Assembly: GCA_947624075.1 (NCBI GenBank) | Contig: CANQIM010000037.1 | Coordinates: forward strand, 1 to 9,149 | Direction of reading: 5' to 3' | From: an uncultured Bacilli bacterium | Lineage (GTDB): Bacteria > Bacillota_I > Bacilli_A > RF39 > UBA660 | Length of the DNA: 9,149 nt | In this document: piece after piece, positions 1 to 7,001 of the stretch | Layout: the number at the start of each line of letters is the position of its first letter | How positions within the stretch are numbered: position 1 is the stretch's first letter | Program-made: the position numbers and the translations under genes | The notes under the pieces: model-generated | What the model was told of the DNA's origin: nothing | What the model saw: the letters and a program-made list of their open reading frames with translations, nothing else | Database searches by the model: none

Positions 1-10
1 TTTTTTCTTG

Positions 11-16
11 TATAAT
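11..16 (+). promoter_or_regulatory. -10 box of the tig promoter
   Basis: A perfect TATAAT lies at 11-16, with initiation expected near base 23. That leaves a leader of about 15 nt containing the GGAGGG ribosome binding site at 27-32. The -35 element would lie before the window starts, so only half of the promoter can be judged. Confidence 0.6.
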
Positions 17-37
17 ATATGTCATTGGAGGGATATT

Positions 38-1354
38 ATGGCAAAAGATGCTAAAAAAGAAGAAACTAAAGTAGAAAAGAAAGAAACAAAGAAAAAGACA
101 ACTAAAAATAATGTTCATGAAGTAAAAATTAAAATTGCAGATAAAGACTGGAAAGATGCTGTTGAAAAATCTTTTAAAGAAAAACAAAAAACTGCTAAAG
201 TAGATGGGTTCCGTAAAGGAAAAGTACCAAGAGAAATATATGAAAAGAATTTTGGTAAAGAAAGTTTATGGTTTGATTCTGCTGAAAAGTTAATTCAAGT
301 TGCTTATTTAAAAGCTTTAGCTGAATCTAAGCTTGATCCAGTTGTTCAACCAACAGTTAATATAACTGATATTAATGATGATTTTGTTGAATATGAATTT
401 AAAATTACTACTAAACCAGATGTAAATGTAAAGAAATATAAGGGTTTAAATGTTAAACCAGAAAAAGTAGAAGTTACTGATGAAGAAATCAATCATGAAT
501 TAGGACATTTATTAGAAAAATATACTGAATTAGTGGTTAAAGATGGTAAAGTTGAAAATGGAGATGTAGCAGTTATCGACTTTGAAGGTTTCAAAGATGG
601 TGTAGCTTTCGATGGTGGTAAAGGTGAAAATTATTCTCTAGAAATAGGTTCAAATACCTTTATTCCAGGTTTTGAAGAACAAGTAATCGGAATGAAAGCT
701 GGCGATGAGAAAGATTTAGACTTAACATTCCCAGAGGATTATGGTGTTAAAGACTTGGCAGGGGCTAAAGTAGTATTTAAAGTTAAATTACATGAAGTAA
801 AACAAAAACAAACTCGTGAATTAGATGAAGACTTTTTTGATGACTTAGGCATGGAAGGAATTGATTCTGAAGAGAAATTAAAAGAAGAAATAAAGAATTC
901 CATAAAAGCTCAAAAAGAAATGGATACTGAAAATAAATATATTGATAAATTACTAGAAGAAGTATCTAAAAATGTTGAAGTTGATATTCCAGAAGAAATG
1001 GTTGAAGAAGAAGTTAATCGTTTAATGGGAAGATTTGAAGAGCAAATGAAAATGCAAGGAATTTCTTTAGACTTATATTATCAATTTACTCGTTCCACTG
1101 AAGATGACTTAAAGAATCAAATGGAAAAAGAAGCTTATGCTAATGTATTATATCGATTAATGCTAGAAGAAATAACTAAGTTAGAAAAAATTGAAATTAG
1201 TTTAGAAGAGGCAGAAGAAGAAGCTAAAAAATTAGCTGAAGAATACAAGATGGAAAAAGAAGAGTTCTTAAAGCAATTTGGCGGTATTGAAATGATTCAA
1301 TATGATTTAGAAATGCGTAAGACAATCGAAAGATTAAAAGAATTAAATAAATAA
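38..1354 (+). CDS. tig: Trigger factor, ribosome-associated chaperone and peptidyl-prolyl isomerase
   Basis: Trigger factor docks on ribosomal protein L23 at the exit tunnel and shields nascent cytosolic chains. The N-terminal ribosome-binding signature GFRKGKVP is at residues 57-64. An FKBP-type PPIase domain covers about 165-248, with the family blocks GDVAVIDFEGF (from residue 175) and FIPGFEEQVIGMKAGDEKD. A long helical, charged C-terminal chaperone domain runs to residue 438. The ATG at 38 is chosen because GGAGGG (27-32) sits 5 nt upstream; an in-frame TTG at 8 has no ribosome binding site and falls ahead of the -10 box. The length of 438 aa is normal for the family. The first ~25 residues form a Lys/Glu/Thr-rich tail, so the signature lies about 14 residues later than in the E. 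coli or B. subtilis protein. No signal peptide or membrane segment is present. The gene has its own promoter and terminator, so it is probably monocistronic. The identification is secure. Confidence 0.97.
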   Translation: MAKDAKKEETKVEKKETKKKTTKNNVHEVKIKIADKDWKDAVEKSFKEKQKTAKVDGFRKGKVPREIYEKNFGKESLWFDSAEKLIQVAYLKALAESKLDPVVQPTVNITDINDDFVEYEFKITTKPDVNVKKYKGLNVKPEKVEVTDEEINHELGHLLEKYTELVVKDGKVENGDVAVIDFEGFKDGVAFDGGKGENYSLEIGSNTFIPGFEEQVIGMKAGDEKDLDLTFPEDYGVKDLAGAKVVFKVKLHEVKQKQTRELDEDFFDDLGMEGIDSEEKLKEEIKNSIKAQKEMDTENKYIDKLLEEVSKNVEVDIPEEMVEEEVNRLMGRFEEQMKMQGISLDLYYQFTRSTEDDLKNQMEKEAYANVLYRLMLEEITKLEKIEISLEEAEEEAKKLAEEYKMEKEEFLKQFGGIEMIQYDLEMRKTIERLKELNK

Positions 1355-1362
1355 AAATAGAA

Positions 1363-1398
1363 AAACTCATTTTGAAGAAAAGTGAGTTTCTTTTTTTT
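1363..1398 (+). terminator. Rho-independent terminator of tig
   Basis: Bases 1363-1373 pair with 1379-1389 (AAACTCATTTT against AAAGTGAGTTT) to give 11 bp with one G-T wobble and a 5-nt loop GAAGA. Eight consecutive T follow at 1391-1398. The stem starts 8 nt after the tig stop codon and clearly separates tig from lon. Confidence 0.9.
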
Positions 1399-1417
1399 AC
1401 TTTTTCGGCTAATTTTG

Positions 1418-1445
1418 TTGAAAAAAATTTTATTTCATATATAAT
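1418..1445 (+). promoter_or_regulatory. Sigma-A-type promoter of lon
   Basis: TTGAAA at 1418-1423 and a perfect TATAAT at 1440-1445 are separated by 16 bp. Initiation is expected around 1452, giving a leader of about 30 nt. No CtsR-type tandem heptad or CIRCE inverted repeat is visible here, so heat-shock control by those repressors is not supported. Confidence 0.75.
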
Positions 1446-1481
1446 AGAAAGCAGTATTTTAAAAACTGGAGGTGAAATATC

Positions 1482-3794
1482 GTGGAAAACTATGATAATA
1501 AACTTTTAGTGTTAATTATTAATGACATGGTAGTTTTACCAAATACAGAAATAAGAATAGAATATGATAATATCTATGATAAGCAAATGATAGATATAGT
1601 AGATAGACTAGATAATAATTTAATGTTAATCGTAAATCCATTAGAGGAAAATTTTGCTGGAATCACATCACTTCCTCAATATGGTATTTTAGGAGAGTTA
1701 AAATTAAAAATAAATGTTCCAAATGGTAAAACGAGAGTTGTTATCGAAGGACTTGAAAGAGTTCATATACAAAATTATTATGAAGAAGGCGAATTTTTTA
1801 AGGCTACCTATGAAGAGGCTTTAATTGAGTCTACAAAAGATGATGAAAGTTATTTTAATATCTTATTAAAATCTTTAGATAATTATGTTGATAAAGTTCC
1901 TTATATGGGAAATGCTATAATATCGCAAGTTGATCATGTTGATACCTTAACCGATTTATGTGATTTGATAGCTAGTTTTATTCCTATTAGTTATCATGAT
2001 AAGAAAAAGTATGTAACAACAATTTCTCCAATTGAGAGAACTAAAATGTTACTTGCTGATATGAATAAAGGTATAAAACTAATTGATTTAGAAAGAAAAA
2101 TTGAGCGAGAAGTTGAAGATGAATTAAACGAATCACAAAGAGAGTATTTTTTACGTGAAAAGATAAAAATAATGCAGAAAGAGTTAGGGGAAGTTAATAG
2201 TAAAGATGATGAAATAGAAGCTTTAAAGAAAAAATTAAAAAAGTTAAAGTGTAATTCCAAAGTAAAAGAGAAAATTAAACAAGAAATTTCTCGATATGAG
2301 AATTTAAATAGTAATTCTCCAGAATTGGGAATGATTAGAGAATATATTGATTGGATGATTAATCTACCTTGGAATAATTATACGAAAGATACAGATGATT
2401 TAGAAAAAGTTAAAAATATTTTGGATTCTTCACATTACGCTTTGGATGAAGTAAAAACACGTATCTTAGAATACTTAGCTGTTAAGCAAAATACTAATAA
2501 TTTACGTAGTCCTATTATTTGTTTAGTTGGACCTCCTGGTGTTGGTAAAACATCTCTTGCTTTAAGTATTGCGAAAAGTTTAGGTAGAAAGTCTGCTAAA
2601 ATAAGTGTTGGTGGTATAAATGATGAAGCTGAAATTGTAGGACATAGAAGAACTTATATAGGAGCCAATCCTGGAAGAATTATTCAAGGTATAAAGAAAG
2701 CTGGTACAACAAATCCTGTATTTATAATTGATGAAATTGATAAAATGACAAAAGATATTAAGGGAGATCCAGCTAGTAGTTTATTAGAAGTACTAGACCC
2801 AGAACAAAATAGTAAGTTTTCTGATCATTATATAGAAGAAGAATTTGATTTATCAAAAGTAATGTTTATCGCAACAGCAAATTATGTAGAACAAATTCCT
2901 TATGAATTGAAAGATAGATTAGAAATAATAAATATATCTAGTTATACAGAATATGAAAAATTAGATATAGCTAAAAATCATTTAGTACCTAAACTTTTAG
3001 AAGAACATGGATTAACATCTTTACAAGTTCAAATTACAGATGAAGCTTTAATGTCAATTATAAGATTTTATACAAAGGAAGCTGGAGTTCGTGAATTAGA
3101 AAGAACGATAGCTACTTTATTTAGAAAAATTGTCAAGAAGTTACTTCTTGAAAAGAATGAAGTCTTTTTTGAAATAAACGAAGAGATGCTTGAAGAATTT
3201 TTAGGTAAAAAGAAATATTTCTATATGGAACGTGCAGGTAAAGAAGAAATTGGTGTTGTTAATGGAATGGCTTATACTGTTTTTGGTGGCGATATTTTAC
3301 CAATAGAAGCAACTATGTTTAAAGGAAAAGGGGAACTTATTTTGACAGGCTCTTTAGGAGAAGTTATGCAAGAGTCTTGTCATATTGCTCTTGATTACAT
3401 TAAAGCTAATATGAAGCAATTTGGTATAAAAGAAGAAACTTTTATAAAAAATGATATTCATATTCACGTTCCTGAAGGAGCTGTTAATAAAGATGGACCA
3501 TCAGCTGGTATTACAATAACTACAGCCTTAATTAGCTTATTTACACAAAAAACCGTTTCACGAGAAATTGCCATGACAGGAGAAATTACTTTACGAGGTA
3601 GAGTTCTTGCAATCGGAGGTTTAAAAGAAAAAATAATTGGTGCTCATAGAGCAGGAGTTAGAAAAGTCTTTTTACCTTTAGAAAATGAGAAAGATTTAGA
3701 TGAAATACCAGAAGAAATTAAAAAAGATATTGAATTTTACTTTGTAAAAAATTATAGTGATATTTTTAAAAAGTTATTTGAGGGGGAAGAATAA
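1482..3794 (+). CDS. lon: ATP-dependent Lon protease (LonA type)
   Basis: Lon is a cytosolic homo-oligomeric AAA+ serine protease that unfolds and degrades misfolded and specific regulatory proteins. The LonA layout is complete: an N-terminal substrate-binding domain (about 1-200), a helical segment containing the family block YFLREKIKIMQKELGE, the AAA+ module with Walker A GPPGVGKT (350-357) and Walker B VFIIDEID (413-420), and the protease domain. The catalytic Ser674 lies in KDGPSAG and Lys715 in GGLKEK, forming the Lon Ser-Lys dyad. At 770 aa it is close to B. subtilis LonA. There is no transmembrane insertion, so it is not LonB. Translation starts at GTG 1482, supported by GGAGGTG at 1468-1474. 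The stop codon shares its last base with the ATG of the next gene, so lon is probably co-transcribed and translationally coupled with the two unknown genes downstream. No clpX or lonB lies beside it, unlike in Bacillus. All catalytic residues are present and the identification is secure. Confidence 0.97.
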   Translation: MENYDNKLLVLIINDMVVLPNTEIRIEYDNIYDKQMIDIVDRLDNNLMLIVNPLEENFAGITSLPQYGILGELKLKINVPNGKTRVVIEGLERVHIQNYYEEGEFFKATYEEALIESTKDDESYFNILLKSLDNYVDKVPYMGNAIISQVDHVDTLTDLCDLIASFIPISYHDKKKYVTTISPIERTKMLLADMNKGIKLIDLERKIEREVEDELNESQREYFLREKIKIMQKELGEVNSKDDEIEALKKKLKKLKCNSKVKEKIKQEISRYENLNSNSPELGMIREYIDWMINLPWNNYTKDTDDLEKVKNILDSSHYALDEVKTRILEYLAVKQNTNNLRSPIICLVGPPGVGKTSLALSIAKSLGRKSAKISVGGINDEAEIVGHRRTYIGANPGRIIQGIKKAGTTNPVFIIDEIDKMTKDIKGDPASSLLEVLDPEQNSKFSDHYIEEEFDLSKVMFIATANYVEQIPYELKDRLEIINISSYTEYEKLDIAKNHLVPKLLEEHGLTSLQVQITDEALMSIIRFYTKEAGVRELERTIATLFRKIVKKLLLEKNEVFFEINEEMLEEFLGKKKYFYMERAGKEEIGVVNGMAYTVFGGDILPIEATMFKGKGELILTGSLGEVMQESCHIALDYIKANMKQFGIKEETFIKNDIHIHVPEGAVNKDGPSAGITITTALISLFTQKTVSREIAMTGEITLRGRVLAIGGLKEKIIGAHRAGVRKVFLPLENEKDLDEIPEEIKKDIEFYFVKNYSDIFKKLFEGEE

Positions 3795-4432
3795 TGAAGA
3801 AAAAAGACTTTTACAATGTAGTTAAAATAAAAACAGAACTTATTACTTTAGATATTAATAAGTTAAAAGAAAAATATAGTGCTGAAAAAAACTTTTTAGA
3901 ATTTTCAAAAAATATTTCTTTATTATTAGAAAATGAAAAGCCTTTTTTACTTTTATCAGTTGCTTTTTTAGATAAGATTAGAACTATCTTAGAGTTAAAT
4001 AGATTTCAAATTAAAGATAAAAATATCATCAACTTAATTAATGAAATATTAATAAAATTAAATGAGTTAGAGAATCTTAAGAATAATGAAAAAAGATATT
4101 TAGTTTATAATTATATAGATTATCAAAATGAAACAAGACACATTTATTATGATGATTTAGCTAATTTTTTAGGAGCAATTGCTTTAGATTATGAAGTTTT
4201 AAAAGCCTTATTAAAGGATGATGTTAGAAATTATCCTAATGATGAAGCTTTTTTAGCGACAACCAATTATTTTTTAGAGGTTGAACCTGAAATTTATGAA
4301 GATAGTGAAATTCGCTATATAACAAGAGAAAAATTGAAAAAATTACAAACAAAAAAATTTGGTTTTAAAGATAGAAATGTTAAGCAATTAGCTAAAATTA
4401 CAAGTTACAATTTTAGAAATAGATGGGATTAA
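3794..4432 (+). CDS. Unknown protein, first copy of a tandem paralogous pair
   Basis: I do not recognise this 212-aa protein. It reads as soluble and mostly helical, rich in Lys, Leu, Ile, Asn and Glu, with no signal peptide, no membrane helix of convincing length, no cysteines and no recognisable catalytic motif. Its ATG overlaps the lon stop codon by one base. GAGGGGG at 3780-3786, 7 nt upstream, lies inside the end of lon and fixes the start. It aligns nearly without gaps to the next gene product: R70-F71, I82-N83, E99-K100-R101 and the block at 158-174 (N-Y-F, E-x-Y-E-D-x-E-I-R) all recur there with offsets of 1-4 residues. It therefore arose by duplication and divergence. Co-transcription with lon suggests a housekeeping or proteostasis-linked role such as an adaptor or substrate, but this is guesswork from position. 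The coding call is strong; the function is unknown. Confidence 0.85.
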   Translation: MKKKDFYNVVKIKTELITLDINKLKEKYSAEKNFLEFSKNISLLLENEKPFLLLSVAFLDKIRTILELNRFQIKDKNIINLINEILIKLNELENLKNNEKRYLVYNYIDYQNETRHIYYDDLANFLGAIALDYEVLKALLKDDVRNYPNDEAFLATTNYFLEVEPEIYEDSEIRYITREKLKKLQTKKFGFKDRNVKQLAKITSYNFRNRWD

Positions 4433-4433
4433 A

Positions 4434-5081
4434 ATGGAAGAAAAATTATTACGATTTGTGAAAATGTTAGCCGTTAAAGACAAATTATTACGTTTAGAAA
4501 AAGAAGAATTAGTAGAAGAGTATCGTGAAATGAGTAAGTATACTCTTTTTGTTGAAGGTGTTCTTGCTTTAGTTGAAGATGATAAAGATTTTTTTCACTT
4601 TTCAGCATTAAAAGAAGAAGTCTTTGAAGTGTTTTCTCTTTATCGATTTGATAAATCATTAGATAAAAGCTTAATTGCAAAAATAAATAAAGTAATTACA
4701 GCTTTTAATTCTATAAAAGATATTGATGATGACACAGAAAAAAGAGATACAGCAATGATTGATTATTGTACAAAAGAAATAATCGCAAGAGGTTTTATCT
4801 TTACTGATCCTGTATCATTATTAGAATCATTTACCTATGATATAGATGTTTTTATAAGTATTTTAGATGAAGATTTATCTTCTTTTGAAGATGAACGATT
4901 TGTTTTAGCATCTCTTAATTACTTTGGAAATGTTTTTAAAGAAATGTATGAAGATGAAGAAATAAGAGAAGTTGTAAAAAATTACTTAGAAATGGTAAAA
5001 AAGAAAAAAGGCCTATTTAGAGGAAAGATTAAATCTTATGCTAAAGATATGAATAAAAAGTTTTTTCAAGAAGCAGAATAG
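4434..5081 (+). CDS. Unknown protein, second copy of the tandem paralogous pair
   Basis: This 215-aa protein is of unknown function and collinear with its upstream neighbour. Shared positions include R71-F72, I84-N85, E102-K103-R104 and the block at 162-178 (N-Y-F, E-x-Y-E-D-x-E-I-R). It is more acidic in its middle (D-D-D around 98-100) and ends in a Lys-rich helix from about residue 188. It has a single cysteine (C112) and no signal peptide, membrane segment or recognised domain. The start is one base after the preceding stop codon. The upstream sequence has only a weak GATGGG-like ribosome binding site, so translation probably depends on coupling to the previous gene. The stop codon TAG lies in the loop of a terminator. 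Identity between the two copies is modest outside the C-terminal block, so the duplication is old, and both copies keep full open frames, which argues for selection on each. Confidence 0.85.
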   Translation: MEEKLLRFVKMLAVKDKLLRLEKEELVEEYREMSKYTLFVEGVLALVEDDKDFFHFSALKEEVFEVFSLYRFDKSLDKSLIAKINKVITAFNSIKDIDDDTEKRDTAMIDYCTKEIIARGFIFTDPVSLLESFTYDIDVFISILDEDLSSFEDERFVLASLNYFGNVFKEMYEDEEIREVVKNYLEMVKKKKGLFRGKIKSYAKDMNKKFFQEAE

Positions 5082-5096
5082 TACTGCTTTTTTTTT
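5068..5096 (+). terminator. Probable terminator overlapping the end of the second unknown gene
   Basis: AAGCAG at 5071-5076 pairs with CTGCTT at 5084-5089, extendable outward to 5068/5092 through one G-T pair. The loop is 7 nt and contains the TAG stop (5079-5081). Nine T run from 5088 to 5096. The GC core is only four bases or so, so some read-through into the spoVID-like gene is possible. Confidence 0.65.
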
Positions 5097-5104
5097 CATA
5101 TTAT
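5078..5104 (+). promoter_or_regulatory. Candidate sporulation sigma-E-type promoter for the spoVID-like operon
   Basis: ATA at 5078-5080, a 16-base gap, then CATATTAT at 5097-5104 fits the Bacillus sigma-E pattern ATA-N16-CATAnnnT. Initiation near 5111 would leave a leader of about 15 nt carrying GAGGAGG (5115-5121). No sigma-A -35 box is found at the right distance from either TATTAT (5099) or TATATA (5105). spoVID is sigma-E-dependent in B. subtilis, which makes this plausible, but the motif is short and AT-rich, so a chance match is possible. Confidence 0.35.
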
Positions 5105-5126
5105 TATATAGATAGAGGAGGAAAGA

Positions 5127-5984
5127 ATGAAAAAAAATATATCTTTTGAAAAGAAAATTACTTTTCCTACAATGATAGGAGAAATTAGTGCCATTGATTT
5201 AGAACATAATTTGAAATTTATTGATGAAAGTAATGTTGAAGGCGAATTTATTGTTAAAGGAAAATATAAATTGACAGAAGCTTCTCGCTTAGAAGAAGAC
5301 TTTGAATATAAAATTCCAACAGAAATTGTTTTAACGGAAAAACTAGATTTAGTAACAACTAATATTGAAATTGTTGATTTTTATTATGAAATAGAAAATG
5401 ATGATACTATGATTTGCTTTATAGAAATAAAGATTGAAGGATTAGAAAAAATTGAATTAGAAGATGATTCAGTAAGAAATCAAGATTTAGAATTCTTAGA
5501 AGATAGAGAGTGCGATGGCGATATAAAAACAGAAGAAGAAAAAGAAATACCTCATAAAGATAATGATAAAATGGATGTAGAAAAGATAGAAGAAGTAAAA
5601 GAAGTTGAATTTAAGGATTTAGAAAAAATAAATGAAAAAGAAGAAAAATTAGAAGAAATGCGAAGTGAAGAAGAAATTTTTAATAATGGAAATGGAGAAG
5701 AAAATATGAAAAAAGATGAAATGAATGAAGAAATTCAAGAAGAAGTAGAAATGGAAGAAACAAAAGAAGAAGAAACAGAAAGTTTATCTAATATATTTTC
5801 ATCACTATCAGAAAAAGAAGAAACCTTTGCTACTTATTCAGTATATATTTTACGAGAAGAAGAGACAATTAATACAGTAATAGAAAAATATAAAACAACA
5901 AAAGAAGAATTAGAAAAATATAATGATTTAAATAGTTTAACCAAAGGCTCAAAAATAATTGTTCCTATTTTAAGTAATGATTAA
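5127..5984 (+). CDS. spoVID: SpoVID-like spore coat morphogenetic protein with C-terminal LysM domain
   Basis: In B. subtilis SpoVID sits at the forespore outer surface, binds SpoIVA through its C-terminal region and drives encasement by coat proteins. Here residues 1 to about 112 form a beta-rich N-terminal domain resembling the SpoVID N-domain, with alternating hydrophobic strands, an IPTEIVL strand, then VDFYYEIEND and a closing IEIKIEGL. Residues about 113-230 are a low-complexity Glu/Lys-rich linker, probably disordered. Residues about 237-281 are a LysM domain (YSVYILREEETINTVIEKY to the IIVPIL end strand). No signal peptide is present, as expected for a mother-cell protein. At 285 aa it is about half the Bacillus length, the loss being in the linker. 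The start ATG has GAGGAGG 5 nt upstream. The last 8 bases overlap the ysxE-like gene, the same neighbour as in B. subtilis, which supports the identity. SafA, another LysM coat protein, is the main alternative, but its LysM is N-terminal. Confidence 0.8.
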   Translation: MKKNISFEKKITFPTMIGEISAIDLEHNLKFIDESNVEGEFIVKGKYKLTEASRLEEDFEYKIPTEIVLTEKLDLVTTNIEIVDFYYEIENDDTMICFIEIKIEGLEKIELEDDSVRNQDLEFLEDRECDGDIKTEEEKEIPHKDNDKMDVEKIEEVKEVEFKDLEKINEKEEKLEEMRSEEEIFNNGNGEENMKKDEMNEEIQEEVEMEETKEEETESLSNIFSSLSEKEETFATYSVYILREEETINTVIEKYKTTKEELEKYNDLNSLTKGSKIIVPILSND

Positions 5985-6873
5985 AAAAGTGTTAGGAGAA
6001 AATGATTTATCCCTAAATAATATTTCCTATAGAGGACATAGTAGAATTATAAATACCAATAAAGGTAAATTTGTTATAAAAGAAAAGAAAAGTAATTTAA
6101 AAGAAATATATGACTATTTAAATGTAAAAAAATATTATAGTTATTTACCAATTACTAATGATTATAATGACTCCTATGAATTATACCCCTTTGTAGAAGA
6201 AGTTAATACTGATAACTCATCTAAAGCCGTTGATATGGTCTATGAACTTGCTATGTTACATGTAAAAACAACTACTTATGAAGAGGTAAATTTAGATGAA
6301 ATAAAAAAATTATATGAGGAAACTAATAAAAGGATTGATTATTTATATAAATATTATTTAGATTTACAAGACTACATTGAAAGTAATGTTTATATGGCAC
6401 CAGCTGAATATCTTTTAATTAGAAATATAAGTATAATTTATCAACTATTAAGATTTTCTAAAGAAAAGCTAGATGTTTGGTACCAAGAAAAAGAAAAATT
6501 AAAAAAAGAAAGATATGTTCTTTTGAATAATAATTTAAAATTAGATCATTTTTTAGAAGGAGAAAATAATTACTTTATTAATTGGAGTAAAGCTAGAAGA
6601 GGAATAGTTGTTTATGACTTTTTAAATTTTTTTCATAATAATTACTTAGAACTTGATATGAAATCTTTATATGACTTATATCAAACAAAATACCCTTTTA
6701 CCAAAGATGAAGAAAACTTATTTTTAGCTTTATTAGCAATTCCTTCAGAAGTTAATTTTAAAAATAGTAATTATATAAATACTATTAAAGTAAAAAATCT
6801 AGTAGTATATTTAAATAAAGTAATGGTTTTTGCCTTAAAAGAAGATGAAAAATATCAAGAAGAATATGAATAA
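5977..6873 (+). CDS. ysxE: YsxE/CotS-family spore coat kinase-like protein, apparently lacking catalytic residues
   Basis: The 298-aa product resembles the aminoglycoside-phosphotransferase/CotS-like coat family. The N-lobe shows a strand GKFVIKEKK with Lys35 at the ATP-binding lysine position. The C-lobe has the block around 181-193 where active members read H-G-D-x-x-x-x-N; here it reads N184-N185-N186-L-K-L-D-H191. A second block, YFINWSKARRG (199-209), has Asn202 where the Mg-binding Asp of D-W is expected. YDFLNFF (213-219) matches the helix that follows in the family. With both acidic residues replaced, phosphotransfer looks unlikely and a structural coat role is more plausible; whether Bacillus YsxE shares this loss I cannot verify. 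The ATG at 5977 overlaps the spoVID-like stop by 8 bases and lacks a good ribosome binding site, so it is probably translated by coupling. The family call rests on these motifs plus the adjacency to spoVID. Confidence 0.75.
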   Translation: MIKKVLGENDLSLNNISYRGHSRIINTNKGKFVIKEKKSNLKEIYDYLNVKKYYSYLPITNDYNDSYELYPFVEEVNTDNSSKAVDMVYELAMLHVKTTTYEEVNLDEIKKLYEETNKRIDYLYKYYLDLQDYIESNVYMAPAEYLLIRNISIIYQLLRFSKEKLDVWYQEKEKLKKERYVLLNNNLKLDHFLEGENNYFINWSKARRGIVVYDFLNFFHNNYLELDMKSLYDLYQTKYPFTKDEENLFLALLAIPSEVNFKNSNYINTIKVKNLVVYLNKVMVFALKEDEKYQEEYE

Positions 6874-6977
6874 AAATTCAAAGAAAAGAATAAAAGCATT
6901 TAGGCGTGTTGTAATAAATAAAAGAAGTAATAATTGATAAAAGATAACAATAATAGTTATAAGTATGCCAGAAAGAT

Positions 6978-7001
6978 AGAAGATGTTGCTTCTTCTTTTT
7001 T
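6978..7001 (+). terminator. Possible weak terminator of the spoVID-ysxE operon
   Basis: AGAAGA at 6978-6983 pairs with TCTTCT at 6991-6996 around a 7-nt loop, and a T run from 6996 to 7001 follows. The stem is only 6 bp with two G-C pairs, and it lies about 105 nt after the ysxE-like stop. It is the only terminator-like element I find between ysxE and the hydrogenase promoter. Confidence 0.4.

Noticed and set aside
8..37. TTG start at base 8 for trigger factor, adding 10 residues
   Set aside because: It lies upstream of and across the TATAAT box with no ribosome binding site; the ATG at 38 has GGAGGG at ideal spacing.
1994..2260. 88-aa minus-strand ORF inside lon
   Set aside because: It is antisense to conserved Lon coding sequence, rich in Phe and Ser as expected from the complement of Lys/Glu codons, and has no supporting signals.
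4474..4680. 68-aa minus-strand ORF inside the second unknown gene
   Set aside because: It is a shadow of a well-supported forward gene with Leu-rich low-complexity composition.
5510..5820. Glu-rich GAA-rich stretch in the spoVID-like gene as a DNA repeat array
   Set aside because: No regular unit or period is visible; it is a low-complexity acidic linker in AT-rich codons.
6865..6936. Short forward frame of 23 codons from ATG 6865 at the end of the ysxE-like gene, as a remnant of a decayed gene
   Set aside because: It ends quickly, the following fragments in other frames resemble nothing I recognise, and no ribosome binding site is present.
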